From positions 41,602,001-41,666,000 of the forward strand of contig CM075101.1 of the NCBI GenBank assembly GCA_037576195.1: 64,000 nucleotides of DNA. The letters run 5' to 3'. Each line of letters begins with the position of its first letter. Positions within the stretch are counted from its first letter, which is position 1. Origin of the DNA: Phytoseiulus persimilis (taxonomy: Eukaryota > Arthropoda > Arachnida > Mesostigmata > Phytoseiidae). Both the position numbers and the translations under genes were made by a program. The notes under the pieces are model-generated. The model was not told the DNA's origin. It saw only the letters and a list, made by a program, of their open reading frames with translations, and searched no databases. Below are positions 47,851-61,700 of the stretch, in pieces.

Positions 47851-48125
47851 ATGACCGAAGAGATTGTTCTCCGCGGCGACCCCCATATTTCCTACTGCAC
47901 GGACTTCCACCGTTCCATCCTCCCGCCTCCCATCCAAGTCGATGACTGCAATCAGACGAATTTCGTGAAGTTGAAACTCGCTCAGGTTCACAGCATCGAG
48001 TCCGGAAGAGTGAGGCTTTCGTTTTCCAGGACAATTATCACTTTACGGCCGCGAAGCCGCATGGACCAGAAACCCGTGTACGCGAAGAAGTCTCGTCATC
48101 GTCTTACTCCCACTTGCTCGCTTAG
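47851..48125 (+). CDS. Small two-exon gene, 76 residues, unknown function
   Basis: An ATG at 47851 opens MTEEIVLRGDPHISYCTDF. Exon 1 can end at 47985 before a GTTCAC donor, and exon 2 is 48030-48125 after a TTTTCCAG acceptor, in phase 0 with a 44-nt intron. This adds NYHFTAAKPHGPETRVREE and ends SYSHLLA. A second possible donor, GTGAGG at 48010, is also in phase 0 but would leave an intron of only 20 nt. The size class of the 44-nt intron matches others in this window. No family is recognised. Confidence 0.48.
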
Positions 48126-48200
48126 TATAGAGGTCAAACTCAATTCATGCCGGGTCAGTTCCACGGGAATGGAGAATGAGCATTATTAGCTTTCATATTA

Positions 48201-48773
48201 ATGAACCACATATTCACGGCTAAAGCGCATTCTGCAAGCCCTAGCGTCAGGAGCGAGTCCTCTCGGCTCGGTTCAATCCTTTTTCTCTCGGGAAGCTAAG
48301 CATTCCGCAAAAAGTTAAATCGTGGCTCCGCTCATCAAGTTCGTGCTTTACCTCACTTAATCTGCTCACAGACCTTCAAAATTCTGAATTGGTAATGACC
48401 GTCGAGATGCTAGACCAGAATATTTTCCGCTCTCCCGGTCCGCTTTCGGTCCGGACTCAAACCCCATTCAGAAGGGAAATCGGTTCCCCGAGCTTGGTCT
48501 CCCTGACATCATCGTCCCTTCATGATGACGACAATGTTGATTGACACGGTCACCTCTTCCAGCGACATCATCTCGATCAGGGCTGAAGACGACACACACT
48601 CAGAGCTACAAGAAAGCGGTGCCAGAATTGGTGATCCAATCTGGAACTTATCCTACCGTGTGGGCAAACAAATACTTGTGATCTGAGCTCCTGTAGCAGA
48701 TTCGAACTTGAATGCCAACTTCTTCGGACTGGAAACTTTCCCGGCCGGACGAGTCTTCCAGCTCTCTTCTTGA
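48201..48773 (+). CDS. Four-exon gene, 118 residues, Ser-rich, unknown function
   Basis: Exons 48201-48270, 48372-48513, 48563-48630 and 48697-48773 agree in phase (1, 2, 1) and give 118 residues from MNHIFTAKAHSASPSVRSE to FFGLETFPAGRVFQLSS. The middle contains ELVMTVEMLDQNIFRSPGPL, a serine-rich stretch and SDIISIRAEDDTHSELQE. Introns are 101, 49 and 66 nt. No family is recognised and the protein looks largely disordered. Starts 75 bases after the preceding small gene on the same strand. The last exon is the least certain because another frame (ending 48936) and a minus-strand frame are also open there. Confidence 0.52.
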
Positions 48774-49344
48774 ACTTCTTGATCAGAAAAAACACGGACG
48801 TCTAAATTTAAACTCGACTCCGACCAGATATCCGTGTGGAATAGATCCGAACACGCTAGCCGAAAAAATCCCCGTTTCCATACGAAAGTATCAAGGTCTG
48901 GACTTGGCTCCACTCTTGAGGGTTAGGGTCCACTGACCGCGAGGCACCAGGGGGAGTGTACAAGCGAAGTAACAATCCAAAGCGACCGTTCCACTTTCTT
49001 TTCGACAAGAATTCATTCTGTTCACTCGAACTGGGCCTCTGTCACTTGGTGCAGCTCAACGTAGTAGCGCTTAAATTGAACTAACGGTTTCTATGGGGTA
49101 CTGTTGGAGCTTCGGGCGCCGCCATAGAGATTATGATTCCCAGGGGACGAGCAGTGATACGAAAAAAATTTAGGCCGATCAATTGTCGCTCGTGTTCCGC
49201 ATCTCCGAATTCTTTTGCCGCCTGCTTCCCTCGCGGAAACGGCGGTTTCTGGAATCGGAATCCCCATCCGCCTACATCTCAGTAGGAATCGAGGGAGAAG
49301 TCTCAACGAACGTAGTCGCCGTGATCCCCGTAGTTGGAGGGAGA
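48774..49344. other. Spacer between convergent small genes
   Basis: Holds open frames on both strands (plus 48712-48936, minus 48653-48913, minus 49091-49306) but no supported gene beyond the ends of the neighbours. Confidence 0.4.
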
Positions 49345-49726
49345 TTACGGATAGGATGCATTTCTTGGAACATTTTTTAACCCGAGCTCTTCAGCGGAAT
49401 CGCTCAAACGGAGCCCTGCTGAAAACAATAGAATCTGATGCAACTTTACCGCTCCAAAAAAACTCACATTGGTCAGATGTTGTCACGTCAGACGCGCCAG
49501 ACCATGTGTTTGCCCCTGCACCAGCAGTCAGCAATCCGAACGACCGAGTCGCGCGCTGAGCGGCAAGCGGGCAACTGCGTTTAACGGCGACTTCTTTTAA
49601 GCCGAGCTCTGATCTGTTCCGCGGTCCGATGTAAGCGGCGTATGCTAGGTATTCATCAGCCTTGTCCGTTCGAAGCAATAATTTTTGCTCCCATCTGACG
49701 TCGGTTTCAGAAACCGCCTCCGACAT
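49345..49726 (-). CDS. Small two-exon gene, 110 residues, unknown function
   Basis: Exon 1, 49726-49468, starts MSEAVSETDVRWEQKLLL and ends at a strong GTGAGT donor. Exon 2, 49418-49345, follows TTTTCAG and adds LRLSDSAEELGLKNVPRNAS before the stop. Phase 1 agrees and the intron is 49 nt. The central part, DEYLAYAAYIGPRNRSELGL, may pack as helices, and there is a Gly/Ala-rich stretch (LLTAGAGANTW). I do not recognise it. The frame upstream of the ATG, on a different register (MFNSWSAICTDSLQAISGS at 49944), also looks coding and could be a separate exon. Confidence 0.55.
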
Positions 49727-52700
49727 TTCACCACTGCATCGGCAGCCATCATCAACGAGCGTAGCGAGAGGAGCGGTTGGGGTGGCTGTACGACCAAGTC
49801 CAAGTACTCACTCTGCCCTTGTGACGTCGAGAAAACAATGCAGCGATGATTGTATGCGATGAGTGCTAAGAATGCGATGTCGTTCCTAGAACCACTGATA
49901 GCTTGTAACGAATCGGTGCAGATAGCCGACCAAGAATTGAACATCGGGAACTAAGACGCTGTGCTCAAGGAGTGGTGCGGCGAGCATCGTGGACGGACAG
50001 TCGTCAGTCAGCCAAAATCCGAACAAGTTGAATCATTCGAGAATTCGAATAAAAGAAAGGAAGAAGTTACTGTCGCTGAGCTGGCTCCTACTTAGCGAGA
50101 ATGCTCTGCGGTCGGGAGCGCAACTTTAATAACGAGCTTGGGATAGCAGTGTGATCTCTCTCAGGGATGCGGAGCTGGACTTGGCCCAGGCGAGCACGCA
50201 TTGCAATATCTCCTCAAATCTGAATCTCTTGTTATCCGAGCAAACGAGCTCCTGGAGAAGCAAGCCCGCAGTAGATCTAATACCGCAGGTTTCGGTGCGG
50301 TCTGCGTTTCGGTCGAGTCGAGGATATTTCCCTCTTCAGTGCCCTCCGCGGGTTCCTCGTGGACATAACACTCCACTTCGATCTCTTCCTCCGTACGAGA
50401 CTCGGCTCTCTGTGATCAGTGGGTATGGGAGCTGGAAACTTGTACGCATTGCGATTGCGACATCCGGCTGAGGAACTGACTAAATTGGAATAATTCTTGT
50501 CTGGGGCCGGCTAAATTTCCGACACCGTTTTGTCTCCTCCGAAATAGATCTGAACTCTCAAGAGAAATATGGAATCCCGAGTTGAGCCATACAACTGTTC
50601 CCATGTAATGGAAGTGATTCCTCATTCACGCTGTCCAGGGTGAAGGCATCAGTTTATTAACCGTGCAGATTCGCAAGCGGCACCACGGCCACATCGATGC
50701 TTTGTACAGCGGGGATTCGAATCCAGAGCGGGCGTTCCATCCTCGCCTCTGACGCTCCAGCCTGCCGCACAAGCTCTTCCATCGACGGAGATTTCCATGG
50801 CCCCTATCTTCTTTGGACGAATTCCTGGAGCATGATGGTGGTTCCGCGAACCGATGGAACCAGATTCCGAACAGACTCGGTTCCTTAGCCTTGCGCGTAG
50901 GGCGAGGCACGGCGATTGGAAGACGAAAGGAGTGTGATTATTGAACGGAGTGGCGAGAAGCATACGTTCCTCGGAACGGATTTTTTACATAAACAATACG
51001 GATGGAAATGAACGCCTTCCAACGAGGTCTGAGAGAGCTCGTCTCGATCTCTTCCTGTGGGTGAACCGTTGAGTCCTGAGCTGCGCACGAATCCGCATGA
51101 AAGGGACAGCGTTCAACGCAATTGTCGAGCGCACGGGAAAGCGACCGCTCGTACCTGAATACGCCTGACGAATGAATGAGTTCTGTCAACGAATCCATAA
51201 CAGCTCGCCCGCTTCAGATCACAGAACAAATTTTCATAATGCGCTGTTGGACTCGCCGAATCGCTGGCGGGGATTGTCGCAGACTGAGTGATTAAAAAAC
51301 ACATGCCCGAATCCCTCAAGAGGGCATTGGCAACAGAGTACTAAACATCCGACACCGCAGCCCTTTCCACTCGTATTCTTTCCGCCATCGGAGTGCAATT
51401 TACCACGATGGAGTAGTGAGACTCAGGAAAGACCAAGTTCCAAGCACGAGCAGCCACAACTGCTGATTTTTTATCACGCAACAGAATGCTGTGAGAATCA
51501 CAGAAACGGTTTGAAGCTTTCAGCGAACGGAAGGCCGCCACGACACAGCATTGTCTATGAACTTGGGGAGGAGGGAAATCGAAACGTCAAGAGGAAAAGC
51601 TCCAAATGACACGACTATTATACGGTTACCACTCATATACCGGAATGGTCATTCATCATCGGCGACAACAACTTCGGCAGAAAGAGAGGAACGAGCATTT
51701 CCTGAAATTTCTAGGGCGACCTTGCAGTGATCAGCACCGGCAGAAGTGAGCAGCATCGGTTTCTGTTCGCGTCAGACGTCGTTATCGCGCTAACAGTTGT
51801 TCAGCTAACGACGTAAATCATTCATCACCATCTCCGGCGGCAGTTTCGTCATCATCGATTCGGGACATCGAATAAAAATAGTCACGGCAGTCACTATTGT
51901 TGTGGCCCCTGTCAACCACCACCACCGATGGTGCCGTTGGAATTAACAGCTTCTTCTACATGATGGCTGCGGTCTTTCCTCTTTCTGAGCCGACGGATCA
52001 CACCAGACCTATCAGAAGTCGCTGATCCGGCAGTCGAGCTGTCGATAATCCGGAATGCAATCATCGGTCAATCAAACCAACACGTGCTCGTTCGTCAGCG
52101 ATGGTCAGCTGTGGTCGGCTCCGGTCGATGTCAGAAGCCGAGGACTCCTGCGTCTGATGTGACGAATTCATTCCCATTTCGAATTTTCGCCCGTGTTTTC
52201 TCGACGAGCGCCAAGCCGCTCGGATCAGTTGGTTGTTCTCGGCCCGCTCTTTGATTTTCATCGTTTCAAGTGAGCATGAACAATTGCATTACTATCATGA
52301 CGATGTTGACTCGTTGTAATAGCGACATTTGCCGCAGCGGTGCAAGGTCGTCTTGGCGCTTCACAGATCAAGCACGACGGAAAAGAAAGCTGTCGGAGCC
52401 GCCACGGTAGTCGCGACTTCGAAGGTGTTCCCAACTTACTCAGCTCGCTCCAAGCGTCACGAACCTTCGTACTGTCACTTGATCAATGACTTTCTGTAAA
52501 AACTGACTGACCTCACATGAGACGGCAGCACACAAAGAAAAAGTTTTCGTTCAGATATTTCCCACCGCTTTCTCTTTGGATACCTATCAGATAGCGATCG
52601 ATCGCGATGAGGAAGACGACCGCGTTGATAGGAAACTGTGGGCAGTGGATGAAGTGAGACTTTTCAGAGACGTGTCTGGCGCGAAATATCCGTGCCCTAG

Positions 52701-55700
52701 CGTGACATACGAGGCCATCGCATAACTCGACATGACTCGGAGATCCGGTCTGGTTCCGGGGACGATACGTGGGCGGCCGTGAATCCGATCTCGTTTAGTC
52801 GGGATTGCCATTCCAGAGGACGAGAATGGGCGATCTAGCGGTCGCACCGGCCGGCGAAAGCGGGGGAACAAAAATTGAAACAAATGAAGCGTCTCAGAAG
52901 CACGAAAGGATGAGACGCTTATCTGCTGATGTTTTCCCCTTTGGGCGTCTTTCCGGGCATTGTTCAGCGTCGGTGCGGCGCCGCTACCGGCGCGCCGCTT
53001 CCACTATTTGGCTGCTGCCACCGACGACCAAGAAGAGCTAGTGCTCCTAGAACGGCAACGGAACCGCTAGTACCGTTATGAACGCACTCACAAACAAACG
53101 ACTGAGATGCGGAGCAAGAGCCGCCACCGCAGGGGCCACCGCTGCCGGACGCGGCAAATTTATTTCTCAACAATTTGCGATGGCCTTGTGCGGGTTTTTT
53201 ACTTTGAAAATCATTCTATTTGTTCTTCTTCTCGTTTTCCTGAATTTTCTTCGGTCGAGTCACTTTTTCTGGAACACTTGTTGGAGAATTTTTCAAAGTC
53301 CCCGGTTTCACGAATTACCCCTGCTGCCGCTGTATAACGCGGCGCATTATGGTTCGGGGGAACTCCTTGGAACCTGCGACCCGACTCGAGTTCGATTCGT
53401 TTCCACCCCGCTGATTTGCATCGAATGAATTAATTCCGATGGCTTCGATACCGTTCACCTCAACCGAGCTGCACCCCGAGCAGTTTCAGACTCCCATCAC
53501 GTCTATGGGCCGTGCTCTAAGCGGGATCATAGAGAATTCGATACTTCGTCCCCAGATTCAAGTATCTCCATAACCTTCTGCAGCCTCTGACTCAGCTCTG
53601 AACTCTGCTGACCAGAGCTTCCAATGCGTCACGGGGCATTCGTGCAACTGACAACTTCTAAATAGGAACGGTCTGGTTCGAGCACGCAATGAAGTCTGGC
53701 GCACGTCTCACTTTCGGCAGTGCCTCCGCTGCGGTTTCAACATTCATTATTCCCCCGTCGCCGGAATTTCCCGGAGCTGGAACCTCTGATAAGAAGCTTC
53801 ATCCAACTCAGTAATGAATCTCCGTCACCTCGATCATGCAAAAGCGGAGAACGATGTTCGACTGCCACCACCCAGATTGATGAGCCCTTTCGATGCATTG
53901 ACGGAAAGAGTGAAATGTAGAGCACAGGAATCGACTATGCCGCATTGACCAACTACTCGCGATCTCGAATGAGGAGATGATCGGTGGTTATGCTAGATCA
54001 TCCATTCTCTGACCTGTAGAGCCTCAAGACACAGACAAAGAGCGACTTCCGAGAGTTGGTTCCCGGACCGTGTCCGAAATGTGCCGACGCAAGAGGCTCC
54101 AGAACGTCCCCAGATTTTTACTCTCAATTCGGTCGCCGTTTGGAGTTCGAATCGGTCCCGTATATTCGGAGAACTTATGGTAGCCGCAAAACCTACAGTC
54201 GATCTAACCGCATTGAATCATTTTGCGTGGTTCGCTCTCCTCCTTATGATCGAGTTCTCGTTAAGCACAAACGAGATTTCGCGGTGGCAACGCAGTTTAT
54301 TACGAACGATTCAATTTCCGACTTCCACCATTGTCGCACTGGGAAGCATCCCTCCGTCACCCGACAGGGACCGGAACTCTCCAGATGGGACTTTGGAAAG
54401 TCAAACACAATTCGTTGGCTCGGTAGCGCTTCTTTCAGTCAGCGCGGAAAGCCAGCCGCAAACAATGTTATTCCAGCTCTGAGAGATGGATTTGAGAAGT
54501 CAACCTCACACGCTTCGACTTGAACCGCAAGACCAGCAGCGGCAACGCACAACTCCGGAGGAAAGAAGATGCCGAATTCTTTCGAAATATATTTATAGGC
54601 CGAAGTATCTCCGGCTCACGGCATCTGATGGGCCTTCTATCCGGAAAAGATACTGTAAAATCCCTCTGAATTGAATATTCCGACACGCTCTGAGCGGCAC
54701 CGATCTATCCGGACAGATGACCAAGTTTGGTCAGTCTTTCTTCAATTCCTCTTCTGAATAACTGCGATGAGAACCACTCAAAATTTTCAAAATATCTCTT
54801 CTTTTCGCAAAGAGGGATGCACAGCCTTCGATTCGAGGTTCCTCATATAGGGAAGAATCATTTTTCCATGCGTCCACACAAATTGTACAGATATTGTACC
54901 CTGCGTACTCGGACCGTCGATGCGAATTTCTTCTTTGAGACGCGAGCTTCGGGAGGAGAACTCTTGTCCCCTATCTTGCGAAGTTCACGAGAACGGGGGA
55001 GCTATTTCATTCGGAAAATTTCACTATTCACCTATGCATTCAGCGACAGGAATTTTCGGTCAGAAGAGGGTGACGCTCCTTCTCACACTTCTACCCCGAT
55101 AGGTAAGTGAGTAATACCGCGAGTGATCACGAAGTTCATGGAGACCGTTTTCCTTCGCGGCATGTCTTCTAAAGATAATGGCATGAGCCGCTCCTCAAAC
55201 GGCGGTCGTGGAGCTAGTGGGAATGATATAATTTTCAGAACTCAAAGTCATGTCTTTTCCCCAACTGTCCCAATCTGGTACTCCAAATTTGGACCGCGGT
55301 ATACGTCATTCAAGGCGGCGGCCGATTGATCAAACAAGGTACGCAACCAGTCGATGACGCGGGTGAAGTTTGTTGGGTATTGACGAACGTACGAGATTGC
55401 CGTAAAATTTAGGAACAGAATGCCGTATAGAACCGAGCGGATGCGTGAAATCTACAGGGTCTCGTCGAGAGCGATTCATCACACGTTGAATCCACTGTCA
55501 ATAAAAGCAGTGTCCAGTGATCGACACATTGCAGCATAGGAGTAAATCAACCCAGTGGCTCAAAATGTGAGTCTCCGAAGCGGACGGTCGGGCAATCACG
55601 AAGATGAGCGTGTCGCAAATAAGGCCCGCGTTGAAAATGAACCGAATCCACCAAATTTCCCTCAGACCGGTGAGGATGCAAGCCTCGGGAAGACCTTTAT

Positions 55701-58700
55701 GCTTCAAATCACACAACCTTGTTGCAAAACGGGGCCAAAACAAAAGCCCCGCTCGATGGCCGACGACCCGATGCGAGTTCTTGTGTCACCAGATCGAAAG
55801 AATGACTGTTTTCGATGCATCAGTACCACGTGAAGACTGCACAATGGTACCACGATGCCTTGAAATCGAACCCAGTGTGGGAAACGGTTCTAACATTCTG
55901 AGCAAGCTCCACCATACGTCTTGTTTCAGACAGACGCGGCACCTCAAAAGCTGCGGGGGCTGTTGTCAAGCAGAAAATTTCAATGCAACTTTCTTCCCGA
56001 ACTCCATTGTTGGTGTCAATTAGGAAGCTTGCGTTAACGGATTGACTGACGAGCCTCAGCTGCTGATGCATGTTTGGAACAAAGTCTCTTGCCGATTCAA
56101 ACTATCTGAGTGACCTTGTGCAGAACGTTCACTTCATCTTCTCCCCGAAATCCTCGAGTAAATCTTCCCTTCTTTTCTTCTGGAGGTTTACTGGTATGAC
56201 AAGGCAGCGATTGAACGCAATCAGACAATTGTGTGTCAACGGAACCTTTGAAAGCGGTGATACAAACTGAAAGAATTCTCTTGGGAGAGGAGCGGAAATG
56301 AGCGCTTATCTCAAGAACACGCATCGGTGTCAACAGAAATCTTCTGTTCCCACTGTAAACAACGTGTTTCGACTACATAACGGGCGGCCGCGATTTCGGT
56401 GGATTAGAAGCGCTCGAACCCGGAGCTTTACTGCCGAGGATTCATGAAAGACACCTGACGAAGTTTCGTCATCACAAAGAGAGAACATTGAGGATCGATC
56501 CTGTGGCGTGAAAACCGGGAAGTCTGACAGAATCCACATCGACTCGGTGAGAGGGTCGTGACTCGGAAAACTGCCACGGAGGAACAGGGTTCTATTCATA
56601 CAAGGCGCGTTAAAGCTCCGCAGATTGCTCAGAGTCAGTCATGCAACACCCGTTCGACGAACGGTTAACAATCGGATTCCGATTGCGCTATCGACAACGT
56701 TGTAACAAGTCGGGTCTCAGAGCTGATCGGCGAGAAGGCACCCTTTGAGGTGAACGCCTCAACGTGACAACGGGCCAAGGTTCGCGCCCGAAACCCTCAA
56801 CGTTTTGACTGTTGTCCCTCAGCCCTTTTGGCTCGCACCAAGATTCGAGTCGGCTACCAATCCCACTGATCTTGAAGCTTTCAGCAGATGCTTCACAGTA
56901 CCATCACGCACAGTGACTTGGGATAACGCCGTAGGTTCGAATTTATGGTGTCGGCACTCAGGAATTCCATTCTTCCATTTTCTGAAGCATCTTTTACTAT
57001 GTCGAGCAACATCGCGACAGGTCGACCGTTGCCGATCACGGAGGCATCACGAATCGAAGTTTTGATCCTGAAAGATGATCGGCGAGACTCGATTCCAAAG
57101 AAATGGAGGGCCGTCTGTGGAGCCTTCGAAAAGTTCTTGAGGACTCACAGGGACGACTTCCAAAATGTGAGTGCGTCCCCTGTTGCTGGAACCTGAAAGA
57201 TTCATCCTGCGTCGTGCCCTCGTCACACATCCGAAGAGGATGGAGCGAGAGGAGAACTGCTTAGGTGAAAGCCGAAAAGTTCTGTTCCAAGCGACCGCTC
57301 GGGAGAGGTTTGACCTGGCTGTTTACAGAGCGGTCTCGGATCCGGTTTCCCGAATTTCTTTCGAGAAGTGTGGGTTTTTGAAAAGGGAGTCTTATGGATG
57401 CCCTCAACGAGATTCGAAAATTCATGAGATCAGCGGGGCTCTTACCTCACAAACTTTCGAGCCCCACGGAACTGACACGAGTTTTTCTTCTCCCCTATGC
57501 GGAGCTCTGAGAAGCTCCAAGAACTCATTCTTCTGGAGGATTCCACCCAGAGCATGATGATACATTTTATTCAAGGTCAGATGAGGGCCGATCAGTTCTG
57601 AACGATCCCTCAAGTTCCAGCGCTCCTCATTGACTCCAAGGACGAGGGTCATGATTCTCCGGCTCAACTGTCAAACGGAAACAATGATTCCCGGAGGAAA
57701 ACGTCCGAAGATGCTTTCGCCCAGAATTCCATCATCTTTCGACTGGAGTTTTCAAAGTAGGTATTCGTTGGAGAAACCCGGCAGCCAATGAGTTTGCGAA
57801 TCAACTCAGCTTTTTTTTTTGTGGTTTAGAGCGAATCGACAGATTGCAAGCGACAATCCCATGTTCAACCGAGGACGCAGCTCCGCCTTCCTAGCGGAAG
57901 TTTTCGAGCGACCATCCGCAGATCGAGCTCTCATCTCTTTCACTATGCGCTTCCGAACATATTCCCGGTTCGGAAATCCGTTTCATGATAGCTTCATTTC
58001 CAAAAACACTTGATTCTGAGCGGGAAACTTCAGGAACTTCACAGGGGCCCTCTTTGAATACAAGCAGTTCCGGCGGATCGACTAGTCTTGTGCCGGACGA
58101 TACCGCACCATGAACATTTTCAATGTTCTTCTCCCGAAAATGGCCAGCAGCCTTATCAAGTCGGTGCATCGCCTCGAGGTTCGTGGATCCAACAGAGAGT
58201 TGGGAGGCATTCATATTCATCACCGCGACGTAAGCCGCTGAGAAGCCCCGAACCGCGAAAGTGCGAGATCTGAAGCTTCTTATGCGAAATTATTGTAGTC
58301 TCAGTCAGTCATTCTCGCCTATCACAGGCGGGGAAGCCCCTTGACCAGTTCTCCATCGGTCGCGTGGTCAACGCGAGACGTCGGCTGACTTCGCGACGAT
58401 AAATTAGCATGCGCCGAGCCTTGCGCACAGGGAGACAAGTCCACGCCGTCCAATGAGAAATTTTCACAAAGACATGGCGAGCTCAAATATTTAGCTTTAC
58501 ACGTGACTGCATCACGGGTCCACGAACACAAAGCTATCGAAAGTGTGGCACCCACAATCCGATCCGCAAGGGCATCTCGTCGTCGACAACTAGCACGTCG
58601 TCGAGCGGAGGTGGGTTGTGTGGTCGCAGTCGGGGGATCCAAGCTGTAGAAGCTTCATTGAGAACAATATCGTGTCCCGATCATCAAGAGATATTAACAC

Positions 58701-61700
58701 GAGCGCTTTCTGCGACGAATTGTAGTTAACGTTTCCGAAATCGTTCATGCCAAGTGATTCGAAATCGAAATCTGTGACGGCTCTTTGAATCCGCGATCTG
58801 GCTGCTCGATCTGATTTCATTGCGATTAACGCCAGAAATGGTGTTTTTAGACCGTCCGTGAGCCGTTACGTCTGGAGGAGACAACCAACTTCCGATCCGC
58901 AGAGAGAATGGAGCGTTTCGAAAGAAAGAAACCAGACCGAAGATGGAGTGAGTTCGCCATAGGAGCAGTGCCCGCTCACGTAACGCATTCAACTAATTAG
59001 ATCGCCAGAGCCGTACGCCCATTCTAAGCTGAAGAAGGAGACGAACAGGTCACCATGAACTGCGACAATGACTCGCAACTTGCTCTCAATTACATCTTTG
59101 TGGTCCGTCTCGAGACGGCGCGCTGTCTTTCAGGAAGTGGTTTGAGTCCTAGCTTTGCTAGTCAGTCGGGGTGTCCGTCTGCATCCCTTGCTGTTGTCTG
59201 CGTCCTAGCGTGCGTGTTTTCCTATCCAACTGCTTTTTATGAATTTTTCACGCCCCCGTAACTTCTGCGAACTTCTAAAGAAAGCAATACATATTTTGTA
59301 GGTGGACGCTCTGTCGAGGCGTTTCGGTCCCCACAATGATTCAATAAGTTCACCCGTGGAACCGTCACACGCCAAATGCCAAAGAGGCTACAAAGCTAGC
59401 GGGCCGTCAGTCACCAACTCATTCATTCAACGAGTCAGTCTGGTAGGTAAGCAACCGTTACTGGTTCTCGGCACAGTTCTCCGTCGGAACCAGTGGCTGC
59501 AGCAGGATTTCTCGCAGAAAAATGCATCTTGGAGAATCTTTCAAAATAGAAGTAAATATCCATATTGCATCCCATTCCATACTCGTGGACTGTCATCAAG
59601 CGGGTGCTTCACGCGCAGCTCAAGATGCGGATAACTTCAAGATTATGTGAAGACGATGAACTAAAAAAAAGTTGCCCCCCAAACGCCCGGGAGGAGGTCA
59701 AGGCACCTGCCCAAGCCCGACGAAAAAAAAATCGAATTTTATTTTAGGGATTTTTGCCTCATAAAACCCGACAAAGTTGGAACAGGGATGATTGTGGATG
59801 ACTGAAGCAAGAATGAAGAAGCTAAAGGAATCTTTCGCACAAAAAATCAAGTTAATGGCTTTGAGGGAAAACTGATAAAGACGAAGATGTCGGCGATACC
59901 GGAACGATTATCACGAATGCGGCTTCGAGCGATTGGGCGGGGCATGAAGACGATCAATCCTAATTCAATGTTTTTTTCGAAAGCTCTCAGAGCCAGTCGC
60001 GACCGGGTCCTGCTGGAGCGAAAGAAACAGTGGAGTTCGTCCATCCGAGTAAACCGCAAGCGGCCTCGAACGAGTTCATAATCAAGGAGCGCACCGGACA
60101 ACGGAACAATCAGGGAAAGCGATTCGCGCTTCCGGACATGCAGTAGGGAACAGCTCGGGGCCCAACCGTTAACACTGGCTCAGGAGATTGGTTTCAACGA
60201 TGAGAGTATGATTTTGCCTACACAGATGACTTCTGCAAACAGAATCCGCCATCGAAACGGGCAATCGTTTTCACCTGAACTTGCTTCCAAGTGGCCTGTT
60301 CCGCTTGGGCGAGGTTGGCGGGAAGTCCGAATCTCAACAAGTTAAAAGCGTTTAGACCGGAACTCACTGATTCCCACAAGATAAGCTTTCGCGAGGTGTC
60401 GTTCTCGGCGGGCTGATCCCGTCGTTTCTAGTTTCATTCCCGGCCGAAGTCCCTCGTGCTCCTCTGGTATACAACCAAGGTTTCTGAATTCAAATCGCTC
60501 CCGTTGTTTACTCTCCGGCGCATAATGAGAGAGCCCGTTGAATACGCTTTTCGCCGAATCAGATCGGTCATTGTCAGTGAATGTGAGTCGTATTCCGGTG
60601 GATAGAGAGAAGAAACCGAGAGCCCGACTTCACTCATTTCATTGCATCACGAGACGCCTCACCCGACTCCTTCGAATGATCCCATGGGATTTTCGAGGCT
60701 CATCGCCGTTTAGAGTGGCGAAAAATATATTCTCAGGAATTTCAGAGTACGAGATTCTCTCGACGCTCCCTGAATCTTGCAGAGCTCGACGTGCACGCCG
60801 AACTGAGCGGACGACTGCACAAGCGCAGACCACATTCCCGTACCAAGCTACTCGGGTAGGGAGGAGGGGTGGCGACCCTGTTTCGACGCCGCCTACACAT
60901 AGGCAGCCCCACTTCAGCGCCAACTTGGAGGGGGGAAGAGCTCGCCATCTTCCTGGACTCAACTTGACCTGGGTGACAAGCTTGAGTCTCATTTTTTATT
61001 GGAATACTCAACTTGCGCCAATGAGTTGTCATAAGACGTCATAAACCGTGCTATTCGAATTAACGAACGACGGATCTCGGAACCTCTGCTGGGTAGAAGG
61101 AGCCAATGGACCGACGTCGAAGAGAAAGCGAGTCGCATGCCGGATCCTTTCATTCAACGTCGCACGCAGTTCAGAGCCGACAAAAGTCAGCTTCATCACC
61201 ACCGCCGTCGTTTCCGACGTAGTCTGCAGTCTGTCGATGGTTCCCGGCTTTGGGCTCCATTCTTCGGGGGTTCCAGTGCCACGAGCTCACACCAAAACTA
61301 GTTTCCGCACTTTGTTTCCGAAACTGCGGTCGGTATCAGCCTATCATTCGGAAACTGTCCCTCGGGCTCTTGTTCGTCAGTTTTTCCTGAGACATTGTAA
61401 GAATTTCTCCGAACAATGAGTCTTCACAATTGTCGATCGTTGGCGAAAGAACGTACCGATAGATGAACAGAAGACGCGCAGCCGGTCGCTTCCCGCGCCC
61501 TCTCAGTATCGGATGCTGAATTCTAATGTCAGTTCTTCGGAGACGTGCTCCCGAATGGGTTGATAGGAGCTACGGGAGCTCTCGGCGTGCGTCACCGAAT
61601 TCTAATCACTCTGTATGGCGTAACGCGCCAACAACTGACGCGCTTTCGGTGTCGTGAGCGGCTCGGGATCTAAGTGGTGCGTCCTTTCATTAATTCATTT

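Noticed and set aside
50686..50720. tRNA-like TTCGAATCC motif
   Set aside because: No flanking stems form a cloverleaf, and the bases lie inside open reading frames.
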